From positions 62,001 to 126,000 of the forward strand of contig JBBDXW010000021.1 in the NCBI GenBank assembly GCA_040902105.1: 64,000 nucleotides of DNA, written 5' to 3'. Positions 31,726 to 40,596 of the stretch are shown one piece after another. This DNA is from IDS-8 sp040902105 (GTDB lineage: Bacteria > Pseudomonadota > Gammaproteobacteria > Steroidobacterales > Woeseiaceae). How positions within the stretch are numbered: the stretch's first letter is position 1; the number at the start of each line of letters is the position of its first letter. The notes below the pieces were generated by a model, which saw only the letters and a list, made by a program, of their open reading frames with translations, did not search any database and was not told the DNA's origin. The position numbers and the translations under genes were made by a program.

Positions 31726-32109
31726 TCACGGTTCTTCGGAAGTTTCGCTCCCTCCGCGGCGTCGCCAGCTTTCATCGGGTAATCCCAGTCCTGAGGCCGG
31801 TCTACCCATGCGGACCTCCAACTTCATGTACTTGAATAATGGCGGGTCGCCTTCGCGCAACCCATTGACGACCCTGATGACTGCTTCGCGGTCAGGCGCA
31901 TCGCACAGGACATACATTGACCACGGATACGTAAAGGTTGGCCCGATCTGAACTTGATCATCATCTAATGATGCAATCACATCAACGCCATATCGTTCCT
32001 TCCAGCCGCCAAAGACTTCTCGGCAGCGCTCAAAAACCACCTTCCGTTCTTCCAGAGAGGCTGCAAAGAACGTTGGCAGAACGCCCACACAAATTAGTGC
32101 TCTAATCAT
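31726..32109 (-). CDS. Small IacB-like protein, function unknown
   Basis: 127 residues with an apparent hydrophobic N terminus (MIRALICVGVLPTFFAAS), then a compact alpha/beta domain with ASLDDDQVQIGPTFTYPWSM and FKYMKLEVRMGRP. The DDDQ..GP....PW pattern and the KYMK.E.R.GR ending resemble IacB, a small protein in indole-acetate degradation clusters whose role is not established. This assignment is from memory and is tentative. It follows the S9 peptidase by 45 bp on the same strand and is probably in the same transcript. Confidence 0.55.
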   Translation of the reverse strand: MIRALICVGVLPTFFAASLEERKVVFERCREVFGGWKERYGVDVIASLDDDQVQIGPTFTYPWSMYVLCDAPDREAVIRVVNGLREGDPPLFKYMKLEVRMGRPASGLGLPDESWRRRGGSETSEEP

Positions 32110-32154
32110 ATCGTTGACTCCTCTCCCGATTCGCGGTAATGCACCAGAGTCGCG

Positions 32155-34332
32155 TTATTCGGTGCGACGAGTCGGATCAAGGTAGCGATTGAAAAATTCG
32201 GTCATCTTCTTGTACGCGAAGCGTGTTTGTTCGACGCTGTCGTTACCCCAGTAGTGGTTGCCGCCGGGCAGCGTGACCAGTTCGAACACCTTATTGTTGG
32301 CGATCAATGCTTCTATGAGAGCCACGGTCTCCGAATACTCCACAGTCGCATCTCTCGTGCCATGGATGATCATCAAAGGGTCTTCGAGGCCGGATGCATA
32401 ATGGACCGCAGACTGCCGCTCATATCGCTCCGGATAATCATCACCCTCAGGCTTTCCCATGACCCGCATTTGTTCGGGGCTGGCATGCCACACATTGGTC
32501 GCGGGAGCTCCTGCAATTCCGACAGCATAGAGACCAGGTTTCTTGAATAATGACATTGTCGTCATCAGGCCCCCATAGCTGGATCCCCAGACACCCATGC
32601 GTTCGGGGTCCACGTATCCCTCAGACACGAGATAACGGACACCACTTTCGATATCGTCTATGTCCAGACTGCCAAATTCCTTGTGAGTATCGCGAATGGC
32701 CTTGCCATGGCCCCAGCTTCCTCGCACGTTTACGTTGAAAACGAGATAACCTTGTGAGACAAGAAACTGATCAAGGCCCCAGTTAGGATGCTCCGCACGG
32801 CCGCCCCACTGGTTTCGGATCGTATCGATGTATACGGGGCCGACAATCAACGGGTACCGCTTCGTCGGAACAAAAGCTTCAGGCAGAGACAACCGGCCAA
32901 CAAGAGGTATGCCGTCAACATGGCTTGAGAATTCAACATATCGCACTTCCGGCCACTCGAATTCATAAAACCTGTCCTGAGGTGAGCGCGTGACCCTTGT
33001 TGTGCTCTTTGACTCATCCAGCTTCTGAAGGTATAAGTCCGGCGGCGTCTGGTCGTCAGAAAAAAGGAAAGCGACATGACTGAAATCCGCCGCATAAAAC
33101 GGCTCGTACGTTCCTGGCGCTCCACTGATCCTTTCCACTTTTCCGTCAGCCAGCAACGGAACGCGATATAACTGACGATCGGCGACGTGATTTCTATTAG
33201 CCACAAAGTAGATTTGTGAATTCCTATGGCCCACTTTGAACGAATCGACTTCCCAATTACCCTTCGTTAAAAGTACCGGAACGCCGCCCGCTTGAGCGAG
33301 ACTGTATAGATGATAAAAACCATCCTCATGGTCTGAAAGGACTATCAGGCCCTTGTCGTTCGGCGCCCAGGCGACAGACCACTTCGGGACCCAATTTGGT
33401 CTCTGTGAACTGGATTTGTAATAGACAGTCCGCTTCGCCGTTCCTGTATCGTAGACACTGACTGCACGTTCTGTAGCCAAAAAGTTGCTGCTGTCAACGA
33501 AAAGGCTGCGATCATCAGCCGCCCATCCATATCCCCATACAGGATCATGCTCGTCGCTGCGATCGAAGATCGTTGTACTGGCATCTGCGATGCGTACTAC
33601 GCCGACTTTGCGTTTCGTCGTCTCGTAACCCGGAAGCACCTCCCGTACACGTCGAACCTGCGCCTGCCCCTGGGCAAAATAGTGGATATTGAGCTCGCGC
33701 GCTGCGCTGATATCCACCAGAACAAATGCTATTTCGTTACCATTATTGGACCATTTATGACTTTCGACCGATACGTCTTCACCATCACTCTTCAATACTC
33801 GACGTGCAGTTGTTTTTCCTTCCCTGACCTCATTTACCCACAGGTCACCTTCCCGCACAAACGACATATGAGTCCCGTCCGGCGATACTCTCAGCTGCTC
33901 AATTTCGCTGTCGAAGGATTCGTTCAATGTCGAATGGCCTTCCAGGTCGACGGTATGAAGGCCGTTGTTGAACACATAAACAATTCGACTGTTGTTGAGC
34001 CACTGAAACTCGATAATCTCACCTGATTTTCGATTGTCGCTTGCATCATCGCTGTGCTCTGTGAGCCGGCGTTTCTCGCCGGTGGCTGGTGAAAACATCC
34101 AGATATCGGGGATCGCATAACCTCGGTCATTCCAAAGAAACGCGATGGTATTGCCGTCATTGGACCAGCTTATTGCTTTGGGAGGCGTCCCGATCAAACT
34201 CGGGACCGAATACAGCGTTGCCAGGCTGTCCTCGTTGTCAGTCGAGGCCTCCGCAAAGGCAATACTGCAGAAAACAAATGCACACAGAATGAGGAATACG
34301 CCACTACCTTCCCGTCCACTTGCATATTTCAT
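32155..34332 (-). CDS. S9 family serine peptidase (DPP IV / prolyl oligopeptidase type), copy 2
   Basis: 725 residues with a standard signal peptide (FVFCSIAFAEA, cleaved near 28). Beta-propeller, then catalytic domain with S585 (GSSYGG), D661 (HGTRDA) and H693 (GNHYWG). It matches copy 1 over its whole length, most strongly in the catalytic domain (for example VGPVY.DT.RNQWGGR and EGYVDP.R.G.WG.SYGGLMT). Unlike copy 1 it lacks a lipobox, so it should be soluble in the periplasm or secreted. An AGGGGTGA site precedes the ATG. Confidence 0.9.
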   Translation of the reverse strand: MKYASGREGSGVFLILCAFVFCSIAFAEASTDNEDSLATLYSVPSLIGTPPKAISWSNDGNTIAFLWNDRGYAIPDIWMFSPATGEKRRLTEHSDDASDNRKSGEIIEFQWLNNSRIVYVFNNGLHTVDLEGHSTLNESFDSEIEQLRVSPDGTHMSFVREGDLWVNEVREGKTTARRVLKSDGEDVSVESHKWSNNGNEIAFVLVDISAARELNIHYFAQGQAQVRRVREVLPGYETTKRKVGVVRIADASTTIFDRSDEHDPVWGYGWAADDRSLFVDSSNFLATERAVSVYDTGTAKRTVYYKSSSQRPNWVPKWSVAWAPNDKGLIVLSDHEDGFYHLYSLAQAGGVPVLLTKGNWEVDSFKVGHRNSQIYFVANRNHVADRQLYRVPLLADGKVERISGAPGTYEPFYAADFSHVAFLFSDDQTPPDLYLQKLDESKSTTRVTRSPQDRFYEFEWPEVRYVEFSSHVDGIPLVGRLSLPEAFVPTKRYPLIVGPVYIDTIRNQWGGRAEHPNWGLDQFLVSQGYLVFNVNVRGSWGHGKAIRDTHKEFGSLDIDDIESGVRYLVSEGYVDPERMGVWGSSYGGLMTTMSLFKKPGLYAVGIAGAPATNVWHASPEQMRVMGKPEGDDYPERYERQSAVHYASGLEDPLMIIHGTRDATVEYSETVALIEALIANNKVFELVTLPGGNHYWGNDSVEQTRFAYKKMTEFFNRYLDPTRRTE

Positions 34333-34419
34333 ATTTCACCCCTGAAAAACTGCCGGATACCCTTTGGGTTCGAACAAAAAAACGCAGTGTGGGTACCGTC
34401 GAAGAGCTGACCTTTGCTG

Positions 34420-35694
34420 CTAAGCGGCCAAGCGAAAGAGTGAACGTGCGGTTCGATGGAATACATCCTCCGCCATCCGTCGAATGTCCGATGCGGTCCA
34501 GCCGTAGTCCGAGACATGATCGGCAAGCACCTTGGCCAGCACGGTCCGGCCATTCCAGGCGCAGTATCCGATCTCTTCCGGAATTGTGTTCGCATCGCTT
34601 CCGTGCATGAGTTTGCATGATGGAGCAATGGCGAGAAAGGTCCGATAGACCTCCTCAAGGGCCGCCGGATACTTCGAGAAAAACGATGTATCGACGTAAA
34701 CGTTCGGGAACTGGCTTGCGAAGGTCGCAAGTACGTGGTGCGAAGGGTAGCCGGCATGGATGACCGAAAAGCGCGTTCCCGCCCCTTGAATGGCCTCGTC
34801 GCGAAAGAGAGAATACAGATTGCGGGGATCGTTGTAGTCAACGCGCAGGTCTGGGGATAAAGCGGCAGCGCTGTGGATTATTACGGGTCGATCAAGTGCA
34901 CCAGCCCTCACGAAGATGTGTTTATACAGAAAATCCTCGCATGTCCTCAGCGCCGTGTTGGTCGCTTCGTCGGCATAAATCGGCAACTCCTGTTCCCCAA
35001 TGGCAACCTGTACGCTAGATCGAACCTTGTCAAATGCCCGCTCTGCGTCGGCACGTGTCACCTCAGCGAGATCCAAGGTTCGATATTTTGCGGCGAAAGA
35101 TTTGAATCCGACGCATCCGTTCCTTACCGCTGTCTCGAGCGTTGCATCGATTGCGCCTAGCAGATCGGTTAATGTCGATGCATCCTTCTCCTTCGCCCAG
35201 ACTGGTCGGACGAGAGGAACAATCGGGTATGTCCACAGCCAACGGCCTTCCGGAATCAATGGCGAGGGTGCGACTGGTTCCCTCTCCGCCGATTCAATTG
35301 CAACTGACGAAATTCTCTCTCGGTCGAGAACCAGGCCGGTATACGTGGTGTAGTCGGCATCACTTTCGAGGTGTTTCGAGACTACGGAATCGAAGGCTTC
35401 AATCGTCGGCGGTACACCATAGTTGCGCGCAACATAGTTGAGGTAACCGATCTTCCGCGGTGCCCAGTGAATCGATTCCCTGAAGCCGGCTACGATACGG
35501 GACTGCTGCACGTCGCTCCGCTGGTCCTCAGTCCGCGGCATGATCCGCTTCGCAAAGGCTTCCGCCTGCCTGGCGTAGACGTCTGAAAGCAGCGCGCGCC
35601 GAAGCGTGTGCATGTGCGCATCAATGATTTCAATCTCCGCCAGGTCGATCCCGTCAACGATCATTCCGTGGTTCTTTTTGCGGGCTTTTCGCAT
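34420..35694 (-). CDS. Amidohydro_2-type metal-dependent hydrolase
   Basis: 424 residues with no signal peptide, so cytoplasmic, unlike the other amidohydrolases here. Motifs in order: IIDAHMH (about 23-29), a buried lysine in GFKSFAAKYR, VIIHSAA, FSVIHAGYPSHH, and the metal aspartate in LMHGSDAN. This pattern fits the PF04909 branch that includes the N-terminal domain of FluG and gamma-glutamyl-amide hydrolases found near glutamine-synthetase-like genes, as well as uronate isomerase relatives. The actual substrate is unknown. A GGAGG lies upstream of the ATG at 35694. Confidence 0.82.
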   Translation of the reverse strand: MRKARKKNHGMIVDGIDLAEIEIIDAHMHTLRRALLSDVYARQAEAFAKRIMPRTEDQRSDVQQSRIVAGFRESIHWAPRKIGYLNYVARNYGVPPTIEAFDSVVSKHLESDADYTTYTGLVLDRERISSVAIESAEREPVAPSPLIPEGRWLWTYPIVPLVRPVWAKEKDASTLTDLLGAIDATLETAVRNGCVGFKSFAAKYRTLDLAEVTRADAERAFDKVRSSVQVAIGEQELPIYADEATNTALRTCEDFLYKHIFVRAGALDRPVIIHSAAALSPDLRVDYNDPRNLYSLFRDEAIQGAGTRFSVIHAGYPSHHVLATFASQFPNVYVDTSFFSKYPAALEEVYRTFLAIAPSCKLMHGSDANTIPEEIGYCAWNGRTVLAKVLADHVSDYGWTASDIRRMAEDVFHRTARSLFRLAA

Positions 35695-35733
35695 TCAGAG
35701 CCTCCGCCGACACCATAATCGGTCGTGTGTGCA

Positions 35734-37254
35734 CTAGTATGAACTGCGTATAAACTCCGCCATGTCCTGCTTGAACTTGATCATCGATGGTTCATGCACG
35801 TACATCACATGCCCGGCTTCGTAATATTCAAACGCAATGTTTTGGCGCAGCTCGGTCGTCAGGTCCATGTGATCCACGACGTATTCGGTCGCGAAATACG
35901 GGCAGGAGAGGTCGAAGTAGCCCTGCTGTACCAGCACTTTCATAGCGGGGTTGAGTTTCATTGCGTATTCCAGATCGACGGCCGTGTTCGCAAACGGCAA
36001 TTTGGAACCGCGGAGATTCGGCTGCTGATGGCTCCAGTCCCATTGTGCGGAAAAGCCGCCTGAAACGACATATTTGTCGCTCATCTCGACCTTGAGGTCG
36101 GCGCTGTAGTAGTCCATGAAAGCCGCCACGTACGATGGCCCGATGGCGGCCGTCAACGGATCGTAGGGCGCCGATTCAGCCAGCTTGTTGATACTTTCCC
36201 CTTTGAAACGTGAATCGGCCCGCCCGATGGTTTTGCCGCTCGTGCGCAGTAGTTCCTGAGTGAAGCTGCGTTCGTCGACGCGGAGATTGGCGCGATCCCA
36301 GTATTCCTCGCTCAGGCCGGTATAACGGGACAAGCCCGCGAGTACCGACTGACGGTCACTATTGCTCAGCCTGCGGCCGGCGAGCAGGGCCGGCGCGTAT
36401 TCCTGAATCGCGAAGTCCTCTACCACATCCATGAATGCCTGTATGTCTTCCGGTCTTTGATCCAGCGCACCCAGCGCATCGTGATACCACGCGGTGGTCG
36501 CAAAAGTCGGCAGGAACAGAACGTGCGGGAGGTCCATACCGACACCGTCCCGTCCCGCTGCCATTTGCATGAACGGCGACACAAGGATGACGCCGTTCAG
36601 TGCCATCTTGTGAACGCTAAGCAGGTAATAGGAGACGCCACCGCTGCGGATACCGCCGTAACTCTCGCCCAGAATGAATTTGGGCGACGCCCAGCGGCCG
36701 TTTTCGGTCACGTATTGAACGATGAAGTCGGACACCGACTTGATGTCCTGGTCGACACCCCAGAAGTCTTTTGTATCCCCCTTACCAACCACTTTCGCGA
36801 AGCCGGTGCCGACCGGATCAATCATCACGAGATCGGTCTCATCAAGGATACTGTAATCGTTCGCTATGCGATGGAACGGCCCGGCAGGGCTGAACCCTGC
36901 ATCGCTGACAACAACACGCTGCGGCCCGAGCATGCCAATGTGCAACCAGATCGATGCTGAGCCCGGTCCGCCGTTGTAGGCGAACAGGAGCGGGCGGCTT
37001 TTCTTATCGTCTCCTCCGGACACGTACGCCGTATAGCCTATCAACGCCACCGGTTCGCCATTGTCGTCCTTCATCAGCATCGTGCCGGCAGTCGCCGTGT
37101 ATTCGATATTGCGATTGCCTACACGAAGCTCGTGTTCGGTAGTCCAGACTTTTGCTTCCGGCGCTGGCGCTTCCGGCTTCCCGTCTTTGTCTTCGGCGGC
37201 GATAGTCTGCCCGCTGCAAAGAAAAACCAGTACGAGCAGAAGCGTCTTGGTCAT
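35734..37254 (-). CDS. S10 family serine carboxypeptidase-like protein
   Basis: 506 residues with a signal peptide (MTKTLLLVLVFLCSGQTIAA). The carboxypeptidase Y fold is shown by the oxyanion segment FAYNGGPGSAS, nucleophile S198 (GESYGG), D448 (GYFDLSCP) and H482 (EAGHVMY). It should release C-terminal amino acids from peptides at the periplasmic side. The start at 37254 is chosen for its AGGAGC site and signal peptide; an upstream frame to 37401 lacks both. It supports a peptide-degrading role for the region. Confidence 0.9.
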   Translation of the reverse strand: MTKTLLLVLVFLCSGQTIAAEDKDGKPEAPAPEAKVWTTEHELRVGNRNIEYTATAGTMLMKDDNGEPVALIGYTAYVSGGDDKKSRPLLFAYNGGPGSASIWLHIGMLGPQRVVVSDAGFSPAGPFHRIANDYSILDETDLVMIDPVGTGFAKVVGKGDTKDFWGVDQDIKSVSDFIVQYVTENGRWASPKFILGESYGGIRSGGVSYYLLSVHKMALNGVILVSPFMQMAAGRDGVGMDLPHVLFLPTFATTAWYHDALGALDQRPEDIQAFMDVVEDFAIQEYAPALLAGRRLSNSDRQSVLAGLSRYTGLSEEYWDRANLRVDERSFTQELLRTSGKTIGRADSRFKGESINKLAESAPYDPLTAAIGPSYVAAFMDYYSADLKVEMSDKYVVSGGFSAQWDWSHQQPNLRGSKLPFANTAVDLEYAMKLNPAMKVLVQQGYFDLSCPYFATEYVVDHMDLTTELRQNIAFEYYEAGHVMYVHEPSMIKFKQDMAEFIRSSY

Positions 37255-37404
37255 CGTGTTGCTCCTGTTAGCTTTCGAATCGGCGGCGATGCGTACTGCG
37301 TGATGGCAGAATTCGCCTTTCTTCCGCTGCTCGTCATCAACGAGACTCACAAGGCCGGCCCACTTACCAGATCCGAGCAGGAGGGCATTCGTCCGCACCA
37401 TAGC

Positions 37405-38835
37405 TCATCGCCAGGACAGCGTGTCGTACCGTATACCGTCCTTGACGACGAGCCGGATCCGGGTCATAACGCTCATATCCCTGAGCGGATTCCCTTCGAC
37501 CGAGATCAGATCCGCCAACTTGCCCTTCTCCACGGTGCCGATGCGATCTCCGTAGCCGATGAGATCCGCGGCGGTGCTCGTCGCAATCTGAATCACATCC
37601 ATTTCGGGAATGCCCGCATCGACGAGGAACTGCATTTGCCACGCCATGCCTCCGAGCCGGTTGTCCAGGCCGAGGCTGAACCGCAAACCGAGTCGATGTG
37701 CCCTGAGGTATTGCGCCTGGACCGTCTTCAGGGCCTGGAACCTGTCGCGTTCGACCCTCCAATTCTCGCTGGTGCCGCTAATCGGGCTCACGAACGGTCT
37801 GTCGCCTGTTTCGTTCTCCGGGTGCGCCTTGCGGTACTCGTCCACCTGACTGTTCAAGTAGTCCATCCATTCGCTTGCACTCGTCACTCCGGTATCCATG
37901 ACCTCGTATGTCTCCGGCAGCGGAAAGAATCCGGCATAGGCCATAGGCGTGAGGCTCGCAGTGGTCCCGTGCTCCAGCATGAGCTTCACCATATCCTCTG
38001 TGAGGGGCCGGGCGTGCTCAATATTGTCGACGCCGGCTTCTATCGCCGTTTTCATCGCCGCACCCCAGCGGCCCGTTGCGTGCACGGTAACCTTCAGGCC
38101 TAATCTGTGCGCCTCGTCGACCGCCGCCTCGAGCTCCTCCGACGAGATCGTGCCCGTTGTTGAAGTCATGTCGATGTGAGTGAGCTTGATCCACTCGGCA
38201 CCGGCCTCGAAATTCTCGCGCACGGCCTTTCTGAACGCGTCGGCTCCATCGACCTCAGTGGCGAAGTGTCCACCAGTGACTGTGATGGGTAGGCCGGAGC
38301 TGATGATACGGGGCCCGACGTGCATGCCCGCTTCCACGGCTTCCTTGAACAGAATGTCGTTGAAGTGCCTCTCCCCGACCTGCCGGACGGTTGTGATTCC
38401 GCAGAGCAGGAGGACGCGTGCAGCCCGGATGACCCTCATCATCTCCTCGTTGGCGGGCCCGAAACCACTGAATCGAGATGGGTACAACGACCGGTTCGCA
38501 AGGTGCGAATGGGTGTCGATCAGCCCGGGCATCAGTGTCTGCCCGGGCAGATCGATCACCTCCGCTCCTGCCGGGATCGAGACCGATGCCTTCGTCCCGA
38601 CTGCTTCAATGCGGTTCCCTCGGATTACAACCACGGCGTCGGCCAGAGGTGAAGCGCCGGTTCCATCGATAAGCCAGGATGAGTGGATCGCCATCACATC
38701 CTGCCGTGCGAGTGCTTCCGCCGCCCCGCTGAGCCACACCAGCAGCACGATGGTCATGGCGGGTAACCAGCGTCGCCCCGGCGATCCTGTGTTCGGATTC
38801 TCATCAGGAACGAGACCGTTATTGCGGCCGCCCAT
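37405..38835 (-). CDS. Secreted amidohydrolase with HSH motif, copy 1
   Basis: About 476 residues with an N-terminal hydrophobic export signal (MTIVLLVWLSGAAEALA). Metal ligands are complete: H109 and H111 (PGLIDTHSH), a lysine in WIKLTHID suited to carboxylation, VHATG, NIEHAR and the aspartate in SLGLDNRLG. This is the imidazolonepropionase-like branch, which includes Xaa-Pro or Xaa-Arg dipeptidases and ochratoxin-type amidases; the substrate is unassigned. It is a close paralog of 42786-44162; both end in GIRYDTLSWR-like residues. It is separated by only 44 bp from the next amidohydrolase upstream. Confidence 0.85.
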   Translation of the reverse strand: MGGRNNGLVPDENPNTGSPGRRWLPAMTIVLLVWLSGAAEALARQDVMAIHSSWLIDGTGASPLADAVVVIRGNRIEAVGTKASVSIPAGAEVIDLPGQTLMPGLIDTHSHLANRSLYPSRFSGFGPANEEMMRVIRAARVLLLCGITTVRQVGERHFNDILFKEAVEAGMHVGPRIISSGLPITVTGGHFATEVDGADAFRKAVRENFEAGAEWIKLTHIDMTSTTGTISSEELEAAVDEAHRLGLKVTVHATGRWGAAMKTAIEAGVDNIEHARPLTEDMVKLMLEHGTTASLTPMAYAGFFPLPETYEVMDTGVTSASEWMDYLNSQVDEYRKAHPENETGDRPFVSPISGTSENWRVERDRFQALKTVQAQYLRAHRLGLRFSLGLDNRLGGMAWQMQFLVDAGIPEMDVIQIATSTAADLIGYGDRIGTVEKGKLADLISVEGNPLRDMSVMTRIRLVVKDGIRYDTLSWR

Positions 38836-38879
38836 GACCTCACTCCGAAGCAAGCGCAAACAGATTGGCTCACGCATCG

Positions 38880-40409
38880 CTATTTGAACCGAACTCCACC
38901 CTTAACGACATATGCAACCCTTTTCATGGCATTCATGTCCTTGAGAGGATCCCCTGCGACGACGATCACATCCGCCAACTTGCCGGCCTCGATGGTTCCC
39001 AGCTTATCAAGCATGCCCAAAGCCTCTGCACCATTGCGCGTCGAGCTGACGATCGCCTCCATCGGCGACATTCCGAGTTCGACCATCGTCCGCATTTCAG
39101 TAGCTTCGGCGTCGTCTTGCTGGAAATTAAGGAATGTTGTGCCGTCGGTTCCCATAGCCAATTTCACACCGGCGCGGATGAAGTGCCGCATGTTCTCCCG
39201 CGAGGTTTCGCGATACTGCAGGGTGCGCTCGTACGAGGGTCCGTCTTGCCCAAACGCATCACTTACTGACGTATTTCGCGCATAGATCGGAAGCCCGGAC
39301 AGCGTAGGATTTCTTTTGTTATAGAGCATCTTGTCCCGATAGCTCATCAGGAGCCTGTAATCCTCAGGCAACATCGACATGATGTACTTGGTCTCATTAA
39401 ACAGATTCGGGTCTTCTGCGTGATTCGCCGCAGTTGCGCGCACAATATATAACGTCGCAACTATTATTCCCTTCTTGGCGAACCCTGCGATGGTGTCATG
39501 GTCCAGCAAAACCTTACTGGAAAATGGATGCTCGAGGGTGTCGAAGTCAAACTTGAGCAAGCGCGCATAGCCATGGTTAGTGTCGTTGGCATGAATATCG
39601 ACTTTTTTCCCCCGGGCTTTTGCCTTGGAAATTATTTTTTTCAACTGCTCGTCAGTAAAGTCGTTGGTTCCATCAAATTGCTGATCCGAAAGAACGAGCT
39701 TGACGTAGGTGTAGTCCTTCGCCAGCGCACGATCCAGTGTCTCATCAAGGTCGTCCAGTACATAGAACTTGAACTCGTTGCGCACGTAGTCGACCAGCTC
39801 CGGCGGCGTCCTGTCTCTCTCAATCATATGCTCGAAGAATTGCGGGCTCATGAAGTGCCCTCCCGCCAGAAAGAGACGAGGGCCCGCTGCTTCGCCGGCA
39901 TCGATCTTCTTCTTCAGCGGAATAACGCCTTGCAAACTCCCCCCGGTATTGCGAATACTGGTGACGCCTTGCATGAGGGAAACATAGGCGGTTCGAGGTG
40001 CTGCCTCGGCTACCGCATCCCATCTCGCTTTCATTTCCGCCAAGGTCATGTCTGTCGCAGGAGCGACGGACAGGGGAGGATTATTGATGTGGCCATTTGC
40101 ATTGATGAGACCTGGCATGACCGTCATGCCCTGGGCGTCAATGATCTCGGCGTTTTTGGGGACTTTTACGTTTTCGCCGGGCGCGACCTGGCTAATCACG
40201 TTGCCTTCAATCAGTACCGTGTAGCCGGTTTTGACGTCTCCACTGACTGCGTCGATCAAAGCGCCGCCGACGATAGCGATCGGCCTGCCTGGTACGTACG
40301 GCGGTCCTTGCGGGCCCCAGGTCGATGGAAGAGACTGGGCAATCGCTTGCGAAGCAAGTAACGCTAGGCCAATCGTAGAAACAAACATTAATGAACGCAG
40401 GTGAGGCAT
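38880..40409 (-). CDS. Secreted amidohydrolase-family protein with NGH motif, second member
   Basis: 509 residues with a signal peptide (ALLASQAIAQ, about 25). It is paralogous along its full length to the product of 24030-25568: PGLINANGH (N105, H107 in place of HxH), YVKLVLS, VDIHANDTNHGYARLLKFD, LEHPF, MGTDGTTFLNFQQ. An AAGGAG site stands six bases before the ATG. The same unusual first-ligand change in both members shows it is a subfamily trait, not an error. A decayed third member lies at 44352-44760. Confidence 0.82.
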   Translation of the reverse strand: MPHLRSLMFVSTIGLALLASQAIAQSLPSTWGPQGPPYVPGRPIAIVGGALIDAVSGDVKTGYTVLIEGNVISQVAPGENVKVPKNAEIIDAQGMTVMPGLINANGHINNPPLSVAPATDMTLAEMKARWDAVAEAAPRTAYVSLMQGVTSIRNTGGSLQGVIPLKKKIDAGEAAGPRLFLAGGHFMSPQFFEHMIERDRTPPELVDYVRNEFKFYVLDDLDETLDRALAKDYTYVKLVLSDQQFDGTNDFTDEQLKKIISKAKARGKKVDIHANDTNHGYARLLKFDFDTLEHPFSSKVLLDHDTIAGFAKKGIIVATLYIVRATAANHAEDPNLFNETKYIMSMLPEDYRLLMSYRDKMLYNKRNPTLSGLPIYARNTSVSDAFGQDGPSYERTLQYRETSRENMRHFIRAGVKLAMGTDGTTFLNFQQDDAEATEMRTMVELGMSPMEAIVSSTRNGAEALGMLDKLGTIEAGKLADVIVVAGDPLKDMNAMKRVAYVVKGGVRFK

Positions 40410-40596
40410 CGTGCTGCTCCTTGACAGATTAACTACACAGCAGGCATTGATTCACGCAGTCTGATTGCAATGTGAAGCCCCGCTCATTTTCATCATTCAC
40501 CTCGCCAGGCGCTTTTGATCGCCTGGCCTGGCGTCCGGATTCGTGGAACACATCAGCCTTCTGTGGATCTGGAGCCAGCCGGCGTCCGACACCGTC

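Noticed and set aside
31445..31951. 168-residue open frame on the + strand between the receptor and the IacB-like gene
   Set aside because: No recognisable features, starts inside the duplicated noncoding block and overlaps the IacB-like gene in antisense.
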